NCBI RefSeq assembly: GCF_004125265.1
Contig: NZ_RDTE01000003.1
Coordinates: 1,240,001-1,304,000 of the forward strand
DNA length: 64,000 bases
Reading direction: 5' to 3'
Source: Streptomyces lydicus
GTDB lineage: Bacteria > Actinomycetota > Actinomycetes > Streptomycetales > Streptomycetaceae
Shown here piece after piece: positions 54,502 through 62,228 of the stretch (positions are counted from its first letter, which is position 1; every line of letters starts with the position of its first letter). Under the pieces are notes generated by a model. That model searched no databases. It had not been told where the DNA came from and saw only the letters and a program-made list of their open reading frames with translations. Both the position numbers and the translations under genes were made by a program.

Positions 54502-54969
54502 TCACAAGGTCTTGAGACAGTCGATGCCCAGGTCGATGACGACGTGGCGGCCCTTGTGCTCGTCGTCCCAGCCCGCGGTGTGCGAGGCCGTTGACGGGCG
54601 CGCCCGGTCGACCGCGCCGCCCAGGGAGGGATCGGAGCGCACCACGGCCACGACCAGGTCCGCCAGCTGCCGGGCCCGCAGGAACGTGCCGGCCGGGTCG
54701 TCGCCGCCGCGGTAGACGTCCACCGTCACGGTCACGGTGTAGTCCTCGCGCAGCCAGCCCGCGCCGCCGGAGCCGACGACCGATTCGGGGCTGTAGGTCT
54801 GCTGCACCTCGCCGACGCACACGATCTCGTCGGGCTCGTAGGGGCCGGGGACGTCCAGGCACACCAGAGCGCCGGAGGACTCCGGGATCTGCGCCTGGAG
54901 GCCGGCCAGGAGCCAGGCGCGGGCGGCCGGGATGCTGGAGGCGGGGATGTCCCCGAGGGGGGTGCTCAT
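54502..54969 (-). CDS. Head-tail joining or tail terminator protein (155 aa)
   Basis: Position and size match tail terminator or minor capsid joining proteins: after the connector, before the tube gene. It has IPAARAWLLAGLQAQIPESS, a beta region (EIVCVGEVQQTYSPESVV) and a helix (RARQLADLVVAVVRSDPS). The ATG overlaps the connector stop (ATGA). Family assignment is by position plus general layout. Confidence 0.7.
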   Translation of the reverse strand: MSTPLGDIPASSIPAARAWLLAGLQAQIPESSGALVCLDVPGPYEPDEIVCVGEVQQTYSPESVVGSGGAGWLREDYTVTVTVDVYRGGDDPAGTFLRARQLADLVVAVVRSDPSLGGAVDRARPSTASHTAGWDDEHKGRHVVIDLGIDCLKTL

Positions 54970-55565
54970 GCGATCCCCGGCGGACGGCGGCTGGGCTGCC
55001 ACAGCTCCATGACCCGCGCGGGCAGTGCGAAGCCCATGGGCACGCCGCCTCCCTCGCTGTCGAGGCCGGCCCCGCCGAAGCGCGGGCGCCCGCCCTGCTG
55101 GGTGAGCTGCCACAGGTGCCGGATCAGCTCGAGCGCGCCCAGCCGCACGGACGGCGAGACCGTGCCCGCGCCCGCCGTGTAGGCCACCAGGACGTTCTTG
55201 GAGCCGTCGGCGAAGCAGATCGCCCCGCCCGTGGCGCGGCGGATGATCTGCCCGCGGTCCAGATCCACGGTGTAGCCGTAGGCGTCGGTGCTGGCGCCCA
55301 GGGGCTGCTCGGTGAGCGGGAAGGTGGTGGCGCCGACGTACTCGGTGACCGAGTGCACGGCGGCGACCGGCTGCCAGTCCAGGGAGATGACCGCCGTGCC
55401 CCCGTCGTGCCACTCGATGTGCTCCTCGGGCATGAGGGGGCCGACCACATTCCGCGCGAGATCGCCGGCCGCCGCGATGAACCCCGCCAGCTCAGCATCT
55501 TGCGTGGTGTTGCCGTCTGGGATGTTCAGGTGCGCTTTCACGCTGGCCAGGTCGACGATCGGCAT
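54966..55565 (-). CDS. Phage head-tail connector (gp6-like, 199 aa)
   Basis: Begins MPIVDLASVKAHLNIPDGNT and is helical at first (DAELAGFIAAAGDLARNVVG), the signature opening of gp6-like connector proteins that sit under the portal. The second half carries RLGALELIRHLWQLTQQGGR and a Pro-rich end. It lies between the capsid-associated 112-aa gene and the joining protein. Confidence 0.82.
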   Translation of the reverse strand: MPIVDLASVKAHLNIPDGNTTQDAELAGFIAAAGDLARNVVGPLMPEEHIEWHDGGTAVISLDWQPVAAVHSVTEYVGATTFPLTEQPLGASTDAYGYTVDLDRGQIIRRATGGAICFADGSKNVLVAYTAGAGTVSPSVRLGALELIRHLWQLTQQGGRPRFGGAGLDSEGGGVPMGFALPARVMELWQPSRRPPGIA

Positions 55566-55569
55566 GACG

Positions 55570-55908
55570 TCAGCCGGTCTTGTTCGGCGCGGCGGCGGCC
55601 TTCGCGGTGCGCCGCCCGTCCGGTGCGCTCTCCCCGTTGGGCCGGGCGCTCTTCCCGCCGCCGACCACCTCATCCAGGCGCCGCCCGGTGCGGCGGATGT
55701 CCTCGGCCGTCGAGGTCGGCACGCGGCTGCCGTCCTCCAGCTCGATGGTGGCCGGGTCGACCAGCCCGCGCAGTTCGGCGACCGCCTCGCGCACATCGTC
55801 GGCCATGGCCGACAGCTCACCGCGGATGTCCGCGGCCAGCTTCTCGTCGATCTCCTTGACCTGGTCGTACTTGTCCAGCAGGCCCTTGGCGATGTTGATC
55901 GGGTTCAT
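55570..55908 (-). CDS. Phage head-region protein of unknown function (112 aa)
   Basis: Helical, acidic N-terminal half (NIAKGLLDKYDQVKEIDEKL), then ELEDGSRVPTSTAEDIRRTG and a Lys/Ala-rich disordered end. GGAGGG lies before the ATG. It follows the capsid gene, where decoration or connector-associated proteins are often encoded. No family recognised. Confidence 0.7.
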   Translation of the reverse strand: MNPINIAKGLLDKYDQVKEIDEKLAADIRGELSAMADDVREAVAELRGLVDPATIELEDGSRVPTSTAEDIRRTGRRLDEVVGGGKSARPNGESAPDGRRTAKAAAAPNKTG

Positions 55909-55965
55909 CGTGCCCTCCTGGGCGGTAAGAAGGGGCGGCGGCCGAGCGGCCGCCGCCGTGACGGC

Positions 55966-57339
55966 TCAGAAAGCGGGGGTGATCGAACCCGTGCCGGTGA
56001 CGGCCGCGATCGATGCCGGGTAGCGGCCCGCCTGGAACGAGGCGTAGTTGTACAGCCGCACGAACAGGCTGAGGTTCTGGGCGTAGGTCTGCTCGAACGC
56101 CTCCGCCCGGACGTTGCCCTCCCACAGGAACACGTCCGAGGCGCGCAGGAGCAGGATCACGTCCTGGTTCGTGCCCGCCCCGACGTTGGTGGGCAGGTTC
56201 GGGTCGGTGTACACCGGCAGGCCGAGCATCTCGCCGACCCGGCCCTGGGCCGCCAGTTCGCCCGGCGTGCCCGCGGCGTTGTTCGGGCCCTGGGCCATCG
56301 GGACGACCATCGGCCGGTTGGCGGTGTCGACCTGCGCGAGCGCCCACGCCCACCGGCGGGGGTGCATCACGACGTGCGTGGGCGGCTGGTAGCGGGTGGT
56401 GTGGATCGCGCTGACCGCGGCGCCGAGGCTGGAGTACATCGCGCCCGCGCCGCCCATGGACGGCGTCGCCTGCGTCCAGGCGACCGAGTTGGTGCCGGCC
56501 AGCGTCAGCAGGCCGGTCACCTGCCCGCTGGTGCCCGTGCCCGACAAAACCTGCCTGTCCAACTTCATCGCGTAGTCCGCAGCCAGGTCCGCCAGGATCA
56601 GGTCGTCGATGTTCAGCGGCGACTGCTCCACCAGCTGCATGGAGATGGTCTGACCACCGGCGATCGTCACGACCGGGCTGGAGATGCTGCCCGTGGTCAT
56701 GTCGGTCTGCTGCACCGCGCTGTTCTGGCTGCTCTGGATCGCCTCAGCCGTACCGGTCAGCACCTTCGGGATGGAGATGCTGTTCGTGCCGGCCGGGACG
56801 GTGCCGTGCACGCACAGATCCGCGGTGACCCGGCCCGGGCGCGCGAGCGAAACGAACTCGTCCTCCAGCCACAGCGGCGGCACGAACTCGCCGCCCGCGC
56901 CCGCGGTGGTGGAGATCGCGCGCTTCTCGGCCACCATCTTGTCGTTGCGACGCAGCCGCTCGGTGGCCTCGCGATCCCCGCGGCGGTTGGCCAGGTACAG
57001 GTCCCGGAAATAGGACTGGCCACCGGGACCCGAGCGGTAGACCTCCTGCTCGGTCACGGACGTGCCGGGCGCAGCACGGCGCCGCTCGTCCTCGGGCTTC
57101 GGCGCGTAGCGCTCGGCGACCTCCGCCGCCGCCTCGTCGGCGCGGATCTGCCCGTCCAGCTCAGCAATCCGGGCGTCGATGGCCCGGATCTCGGCCTCGC
57201 CGTCGTCGAACGTGCCGCGCTCCTCGTCGGTCAGCGCGGAGCGCTCCTCTGCCTGCACGGTCTCCAGAACGGCGTCGAGCTTCTTGCGCTGCTCGGCACG
57301 CTTCTCCTGGAGAGCCTTGATCATGTCCCGCTTGTTCAC
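55966..57339 (-). CDS. Major capsid protein, HK97 fold (457 aa)
   Basis: Shell protein. The N-terminal coiled-coil delta region (about 1-75; KRDMIKALQEKRAEQRKKLD) acts as internal scaffold and is normally removed by the protease encoded upstream. Mature-like sequence follows from about 130, with GGEFVPPLWLEDEFVSLARP and typical late motifs (GRVGEMLGLPVYTDPNLPT; LSLFVRLYNYASFQAGRYPA). The start is GTG with GGGAG upstream. No separate scaffold gene is needed. Confidence 0.92.
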   Translation of the reverse strand: MNKRDMIKALQEKRAEQRKKLDAVLETVQAEERSALTDEERGTFDDGEAEIRAIDARIAELDGQIRADEAAAEVAERYAPKPEDERRRAAPGTSVTEQEVYRSGPGGQSYFRDLYLANRRGDREATERLRRNDKMVAEKRAISTTAGAGGEFVPPLWLEDEFVSLARPGRVTADLCVHGTVPAGTNSISIPKVLTGTAEAIQSSQNSAVQQTDMTTGSISSPVVTIAGGQTISMQLVEQSPLNIDDLILADLAADYAMKLDRQVLSGTGTSGQVTGLLTLAGTNSVAWTQATPSMGGAGAMYSSLGAAVSAIHTTRYQPPTHVVMHPRRWAWALAQVDTANRPMVVPMAQGPNNAAGTPGELAAQGRVGEMLGLPVYTDPNLPTNVGAGTNQDVILLLRASDVFLWEGNVRAEAFEQTYAQNLSLFVRLYNYASFQAGRYPASIAAVTGTGSITPAF

Positions 57340-57505
57340 GGGGGACTCCCTCTCTCGATATGGGGTGCGTGCCTGCCGTGGTGACGGGTGGTGGCCCGGG
57401 TGGTGCCCCTACGCGTGCGGGGTCCGGCGCGGGCTCCGGCGCGGCGGCCGGGCAGGCGGAAAACCCGGACGCCGCATGGCTCCGGGTGGTCTTAGGGGCG
57501 GCGCT

Positions 57506-58237
57506 CTACAGCGACAGGCTGCGCGCGCGCCGCTGGTAGAGGTCCAGATCACTGACCGTGGCCAGGTGCTCCGCGTCGACGGGCTCCACCGGGGGCTTCT
57601 CGGCGGCCGGGGCGAAGCGCGCGGCGAGCCGCTCGTAGACGGCGCGCTGCTCCTCCTCCGGCATCTGGCCGCACAGCTGGGCCAGGTCACGCGCGTTGAG
57701 CTGGGCGCCGGCCGTGTTGGGGTTCGCGCCGTAGTTCACCACCGACACGTCGCCCTTGTTGAGGTTCACCTCGAGGATGTCGCGCTGCTCGTAGTCCGGG
57801 GACCACTGCTGCCGGGTCACCCAGAACGCGAACGACATTTCGTCGAGGTCGCCGCGGTCCATCGCCGAGCGCAGGGCCTGCACATGCGGGCTGGACGGGT
57901 CCAGCTCGGCCTCCGTGTAGAGGCCGGTGGAGTCCTCCGACAGCCGCATGGTGCCGGACTTCGTCCGCGCCAGCGTCATCCCGGAGTGGTTGATCAGGAA
58001 CGGCACATCCGCGGATTCGTCCAGGGTCTTCTTGAACGCGCCGGACCGCACCACCTCGGTATACGGGCCCAGCCAGTCCTGCATCTCGTAGCCGGCCTCG
58101 GTCACGCAGGCGTAGCCGGTGAACGTCAGCCGGTCGCCGCCGTCTCCGGACGGCGCGGCGCGCAACTCGACAGCCTTGAAGGGCATGTTGCGGCGCTCGA
58201 CGGTACGGGGCCGCTCGGCCCGGGTGGACAGGTCCAT
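57506..58237 (-). CDS. HK97-type prohead maturation protease (243 aa)
   Basis: Serine protease that trims the capsid. LTFTGYACVTEAGYEMQDWL and VRSGAFKKTL, then PFLINHSGMTLARTKSGTM (catalytic His) and LDEMSFAFWVTRQQW (catalytic Ser) are in the order of the U35 family. The C-terminal third is a helical, Glu-rich tail. The ATG at 58237 has GAGGAG 5 nt upstream. It sits between portal and capsid genes, as usual. Confidence 0.92.
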   Translation of the reverse strand: MDLSTRAERPRTVERRNMPFKAVELRAAPSGDGGDRLTFTGYACVTEAGYEMQDWLGPYTEVVRSGAFKKTLDESADVPFLINHSGMTLARTKSGTMRLSEDSTGLYTEAELDPSSPHVQALRSAMDRGDLDEMSFAFWVTRQQWSPDYEQRDILEVNLNKGDVSVVNYGANPNTAGAQLNARDLAQLCGQMPEEEQRAVYERLAARFAPAAEKPPVEPVDAEHLATVSDLDLYQRRARSLSL

Positions 58238-58246
58238 CACGGCTCC

Positions 58247-59509
58247 TCAATCGGGTACGGGCTCATCAAGCTTCGGATCGGGCTCGCCGGGCGTCCAGCC
58301 CGGATCGGTGGTGTGCGCTGAGTTCAGCGGCGCGAACGGGTCGGTGCCGGCTCCGTCGGGCAGCGGCGGCATGTTCTCCCGGGCCCGGATCTCGTCCGGC
58401 GTCATCCCGGCGATGTTCCGGGCGATCTGGTAGACGGCCCACCGGCCGGCCGTGTCCGTCCGCAGCAGCCCATCCGCGTCGAACCAGGCGGCCTGGGGGC
58501 GCGGCAGCATCATCGACCACGCATCCTCGAACGTCCCCAGCCACGGGGCCAGCGTGTAGCGCAGGAACCCCAGGCCCTGCTGCTCAATGCCGGTGCCCCA
58601 CGACGTGGTGCGGTCGACCTGGCCGAGCATGTGCGGCGGCAGCCCGAACAGCATCGCCACATCGAGGTTCTGGGCAGCCCGGGTGCCGAGGAACTGCGCA
58701 TCCTCCGGCGTGACGCTGATCGGCGTCCACTTCGCGCCGCCGGAGAGCACACCGACCGCGTGCGCGTTGGTCAGGCCGCTGTGGCTCGACTCGAAGCTTT
58801 CCTTCATCTGGCGGGCGCGCCCCTTGTCGAGGTCGCCCTCGACGGAGATCACGCCGGACATGTGCGCGCCTCGGCCGAAGAACCCCGCGCCGAAGCTCTC
58901 GGCCGCCAGCCCGAGCCCGATGGTGTTGCGGGCGTAGCTGATGACGCTCATGCCCGTGGGCGACTCCGGGAAGGCCATGCCCATCAGGTGCACCATGTCC
59001 TCTGCATCGGCCGGCTTCCGGTCGATCCAGTAGACGCGCTCCCCGGCGCCGTTGAACTGGCAGCGCACCCGGTCCGGATGCAGCAGCCGCAGCCGGGACG
59101 GGCGCAGCAGGTAGTCACGCTGCAGCACCTGCGCGTACGCGTTGCCGCGCAGCAGCAGGCTCACCATCATCTGGCCGAGGCCCGCCCGCCGCGACAGGAG
59201 CGCCGTGCTGCTCGCCCCGCCGAACGGGTCCGCCACGATCGGTGGGGCGGGCGTCATGGTCTCGCGCAGATCGCCCCGCATGCGCACCGCGTTCAAAGGC
59301 AGGCCCGCGACCGTCTGCGAGAGGATCCGCACGCACGCGGCGACCGCCAGCAGCTGCATCGCGGTGTCGTCGGTCACCTGCACCCCGGCCGGCGTCACGG
59401 CGGCGAGCGACCCGTTGGACGGGATCGCCCACGGGTCGCCGGGGCCCGTGGGCGAGGCGGCGCCGCGCGTCTGCGGAGCCCGGGCAAGAGCGCGCCTGAG
59501 CAAGCTCAC
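58247..59509 (-). CDS. Phage portal protein, HK97 type (420 aa)
   Basis: Dodecameric DNA gate of the head. Starts at a GTG overlapping the previous stop (GTGA), giving MSLLRRALARA. Recognised segments include MQLLAVAACVRILSQTVAGL, LLLRGNAYAQVLQRDY, VGVLSGGAKWTPISVTPEDA and FLRYTLAPWLGTFEDAWSMM, all typical of HK97-type portals. The end is Pro/Asp-rich. Length is normal. Confidence 0.92.
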   Translation of the reverse strand: MSLLRRALARAPQTRGAASPTGPGDPWAIPSNGSLAAVTPAGVQVTDDTAMQLLAVAACVRILSQTVAGLPLNAVRMRGDLRETMTPAPPIVADPFGGASSTALLSRRAGLGQMMVSLLLRGNAYAQVLQRDYLLRPSRLRLLHPDRVRCQFNGAGERVYWIDRKPADAEDMVHLMGMAFPESPTGMSVISYARNTIGLGLAAESFGAGFFGRGAHMSGVISVEGDLDKGRARQMKESFESSHSGLTNAHAVGVLSGGAKWTPISVTPEDAQFLGTRAAQNLDVAMLFGLPPHMLGQVDRTTSWGTGIEQQGLGFLRYTLAPWLGTFEDAWSMMLPRPQAAWFDADGLLRTDTAGRWAVYQIARNIAGMTPDEIRARENMPPLPDGAGTDPFAPLNSAHTTDPGWTPGEPDPKLDEPVPD

Positions 59510-59676
59510 TGGTCCACCACCCATCCGATCAGCAGCAGCACCAGCCCCAGCACGACCAGCCCCACGACCGGCTGCCACCACCAGGCCGCGCCGTCCAGGC
59601 AGCCCAGCCCGATCAGCTCGGCCGTATCCGAGACGACACCGCGCGACGGCGGACGGCGAACACGTGGAATGCGCAC
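59506..59676 (-). CDS. Small single-pass membrane protein between terminase and portal (56 aa)
   Basis: The GTG at 59676 has AGGAGG 4 nt upstream. The product has a basic start (MRIPRVRRPPSRG) and a C-terminal transmembrane helix (VVGLVVLGLVLLLIGWVVD). It overlaps the portal start by 4 bp and follows the large terminase by 8 bp. Membrane proteins at this spot are known in some actinophages; the role is unknown. Confidence 0.7.
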   Translation of the reverse strand: MRIPRVRRPPSRGVVSDTAELIGLGCLDGAAWWWQPVVGLVVLGLVLLLIGWVVDQ

Positions 59677-59684
59677 GGCACCTC

Positions 59685-61253
59685 CTACAGATCGGCCCAG
59701 CTGAAGAACTGCGGCTCGGGCTCGGGCTCCGGCTCCTGGCACGCCCGTTCGTGCGCCATGACCGCCGAGACGGCCAGGTCAATCTTCCTCGGGCTGTGCT
59801 TCGCGTCCTTCGACAGCCGCGACCCCCGGCTGTCGGTCTTGACGACGCAGTTGGCCAGGTGCCGGGCCAGCCTCGGGTCTCCGGAGTGCGTCAGCAACTG
59901 GCCCATCACCGCCTCGTAGAAGCGGGTCGTCGCCGGGATCATGCGGGCCGGGGACTGCGGGAACTCCACGATCGGCAGGCCCTCGTCCTCCAGCACCTGA
60001 TACGTACGGCCCCACCGGTAGGGGTCGCACACGATCTCCCGCACATCCCACCGCCGGCACGCCGCCCGGATCGCCGCCTCGACATCCAGGATCGGCACCG
60101 TCCAGCCCGGCCCGGCCTCCGTCGGCCGCTCCCACGCCTCCACCACGTCCACGTGCGGCGCCTCGCCGTCGACCGGGCAGGACACCACCACCAGGGCAGT
60201 GGAGTCCCCGTTGAACGAGCCGTCGAAGCCGAGGCACACCTCGGCGCCGTCCGGCACCGCGCCACCGCCCCGGCACGCGTCCCACGCCCCGGCCGGAAGC
60301 CAGGTCTCCGCGGTGTTCACCCACTGGTTCAGCCGCTTCGTACGGAACTCGGCCTCCGGAGTCCTGCGGACCGCGGCCTCGAAGTCCTCCGGGTCGATCA
60401 GGTCCCCGTACGCCGGGTTGGCCATCTGCCACGTCTCGGGCCGCCGGTGGTCGGCGTCGTCCGGCGCGCCCCACCAGGCCATGAAGAACGAGGCGTCGAC
60501 CTCTTCGCCCGCGGCGAGCCTCTGCCCGTACTGGAACAGCCGGTAGCAGATGCTGTCCTTGCCGGTGGAGTCGCTCTTCACCCCGGCGGTCGTGATGCCG
60601 ATCAGCATCGGGTCCAGCCTGGCGCCCGCGGCGAGCGCCATGACGTTCCACAGATCCGGGTTCGGCTGGACGTGCAGCTCGTCGAAGAGCACGCGCGTCG
60701 GGCTCAGGCCCTCCTTGGTGAACGCCTCCGCCGACAGGCAGCGGTACACCGACCCGGTCTCGACGACTTCCAGCGCATCCTTGTAGCACTTGATCGCCGC
60801 AGACAGATCCGCGCTGGCCTCCACCATGCGCCGGGCGTCCCCGAAGACGATGCGGGCCTGTTCCTTGTCGCCGGCGCAGCTGTAGACCTCGGCGCCCGTA
60901 CCGTCGAACAGCCCATCCAGCGCGATCCCGGCGCCCAGCCCGCTCTTGCCGTTCTTCCGCGGCTCCCCGATCAGCGCCACGCGGTGCCGGCGCCGGCCGT
61001 CCTTCCGGCGCGCGAACAGGTGCCCCAGCAGATCGTGCTGCCAGTCCCGGAGCGTCAGCGGCGAGCCGCTCGGCCCGGCGAACGTGTCCTTGGTGACGGT
61101 GCACAGGGTCTCGATGAAGTCCGCGACGTCCTCGCCGTCGCCGCGCCGGACGTCCGCGGCCGGCACCGGCGTCAGGAACCGCGGCGGCCAGCTACTTCGC
61201 GCCCTGGACGCGCGCCGCCCGCCGGGCCGCGAGTTCTTCGAGCTTGGAGGCAC
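59685..61253 (-). CDS. Large terminase subunit (522 aa)
   Basis: ATP-driven DNA packaging motor and nuclease. The ATPase domain has RVALIGEPRKNGKSGLGAG (Walker A-like, 91-109) and VLFDELHVQ (Walker B, 188-196). The nuclease domain has CLGFDGSFNGDSTALVV (first Asp) and later acidic sites (ILDVEAA; KIDLAVSAVMAHERA). The GTG at 61253 has a strong GGAGG 6 nt upstream, so the gene really overlaps the small terminase gene by 62 bp. An acidic EPEPEPEP stretch lies near the C-terminus. Confidence 0.95.
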   Translation of the reverse strand: MPPSSKNSRPGGRRASRARSSWPPRFLTPVPAADVRRGDGEDVADFIETLCTVTKDTFAGPSGSPLTLRDWQHDLLGHLFARRKDGRRRHRVALIGEPRKNGKSGLGAGIALDGLFDGTGAEVYSCAGDKEQARIVFGDARRMVEASADLSAAIKCYKDALEVVETGSVYRCLSAEAFTKEGLSPTRVLFDELHVQPNPDLWNVMALAAGARLDPMLIGITTAGVKSDSTGKDSICYRLFQYGQRLAAGEEVDASFFMAWWGAPDDADHRRPETWQMANPAYGDLIDPEDFEAAVRRTPEAEFRTKRLNQWVNTAETWLPAGAWDACRGGGAVPDGAEVCLGFDGSFNGDSTALVVVSCPVDGEAPHVDVVEAWERPTEAGPGWTVPILDVEAAIRAACRRWDVREIVCDPYRWGRTYQVLEDEGLPIVEFPQSPARMIPATTRFYEAVMGQLLTHSGDPRLARHLANCVVKTDSRGSRLSKDAKHSPRKIDLAVSAVMAHERACQEPEPEPEPQFFSWADL

Positions 61254-61689
61254 GCTTCACCTCCGCATAGCCGAGCCGTGCCCGGTCCGACGGGGTGAAG
61301 CCGCACAGGCTCTCGTACTTGGTGATCTGTGACTCCAGCGCCCGCACCTCCGACAGCAGCGGATGCGCCCGCTGCTGCCCCATCGACCCGGCCACCATGT
61401 AGCCGTCGACCGCGATCTGATCGCGCATCGCCTCGCGCTCATCGTGCGCTTCGCACAGGCGCGTGAGCAGGTCCACATCGGTGGTCGGGGACAGCCACGC
61501 CTGACCGGCCGTCCACAGCCGCGCCCAAGCCCGCTCGCCCGCCTCGCCGAGCGTCTCCGGCGCTGCGGGAATGTCCGCGACGGCGGCCAGGTGCACCACA
61601 GGCTCAGGGAGGTTCCGCTTCCCGGGGTTGCCGGTTCGCCGCTTGCGTTCCGTGGGCGTAGAGGGTCGTCCTGCGGGCAAGATCGCCAC
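61192..61689 (-). CDS. Small terminase subunit, P27-like (165 aa)
   Basis: DNA-recognition subunit of the packaging enzyme. A basic N-terminus (STPTERKRRTGNPGKRNLPE) is followed by AWARLWTAGQAWLSPTTDVD, then a helical region (RLCEAHDEREAMRDQIAVDG) and SDRARLGYAEVKRASKLEEL, the P27 pattern. Start is either GTG at 61689 or TTG at 61695; neither has an ideal ribosome-binding site. It overlaps the large terminase by 62 bp. Confidence 0.88.
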   Translation of the reverse strand: MAILPAGRPSTPTERKRRTGNPGKRNLPEPVVHLAAVADIPAAPETLGEAGERAWARLWTAGQAWLSPTTDVDLLTRLCEAHDEREAMRDQIAVDGYMVAGSMGQQRAHPLLSEVRALESQITKYESLCGFTPSDRARLGYAEVKRASKLEELAARRAARVQGAK

Positions 61690-61859
61690 CCCCAAGAACG
61701 ACCAAGGTCAAAAACCGGCTCAATTTCGCGTCGGCGTGCGCGGGGTGGGGGGCCGGGTCCGAAAAAGATCTTGCTCTTGACTTCGCCCCACCCCCCTGAC
61801 CTGCGCTTTTGCTTGATCACCCGACCTGGCGAGCCTCTGACCTGCGGTGATGCGGCCGG
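61690..61859. other. Non-coding gap between HNH and terminase genes; candidate cos region
   Basis: About 170 bp, the only clear gap in the packaging module. It contains GGGGTGGGG at about 61742 and its complement at about 61786, flanking an AT-richer core with AAAAAGATCTTG. A packaging site just upstream of the terminase genes and next to an HNH gene would be normal for HK97-like phages. Nothing in the sequence proves the cut position. Confidence 0.4.
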
Positions 61860-62207
61860 TCAGGTCGAGGGGCGGTTGCGCTTGCGGCTGTTGCAGCCTC
61901 TGCACAGCACCTGGATGTTGCGGGGGTCGTCGGTGCCGCCGGCGGCCTTGGGGGTGATGTGGTCGGCAGTGAGGTCGCTGGCCGGGTGGGCAGGCACACC
62001 CCAGCCGGGGCACCACTGACCGTGTGTCTGCCGGTGGGCTGCCACCGCGGCGGCTGCCACCTTGCGCCACGGCTGGCCGTAGCCACGCTGGTGAGCGCTG
62101 CCTCGCAGTTGGTCCTGCCTCTGCTGCCATGCCGCCTGGTCCGTGTCGCACCTCGACGCGTTGCGGGTGAGGCGTCCACACACCAGGCAGGGCCGGAGCC
62201 TGCGCAT
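61860..62207 (-). CDS. HNH endonuclease (115 aa)
   Basis: Small nuclease likely helping terminase cut at cos, as in HK97-type phages. The HNH core is LTADHITPKAAGGTDDP, then NIQVLCRGCNSRKRNR, with CLVCGR and CRGC pairs forming a zinc site. The ATG has GGGAGG 6 nt upstream. It lies directly before the terminase genes. Confidence 0.92.
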   Translation of the reverse strand: MRRLRPCLVCGRLTRNASRCDTDQAAWQQRQDQLRGSAHQRGYGQPWRKVAAAAVAAHRQTHGQWCPGWGVPAHPASDLTADHITPKAAGGTDDPRNIQVLCRGCNSRKRNRPST

Positions 62208-62228
62208 GCCCTGCCTCCCTATCTGCGG

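Noticed and set aside
59510..59782. 5' extension of the portal frame
   Set aside because: It overlaps the well-supported membrane gene at 59506-59676 and the terminase end; the GTG at 59509 forms a normal GTGA overlap.
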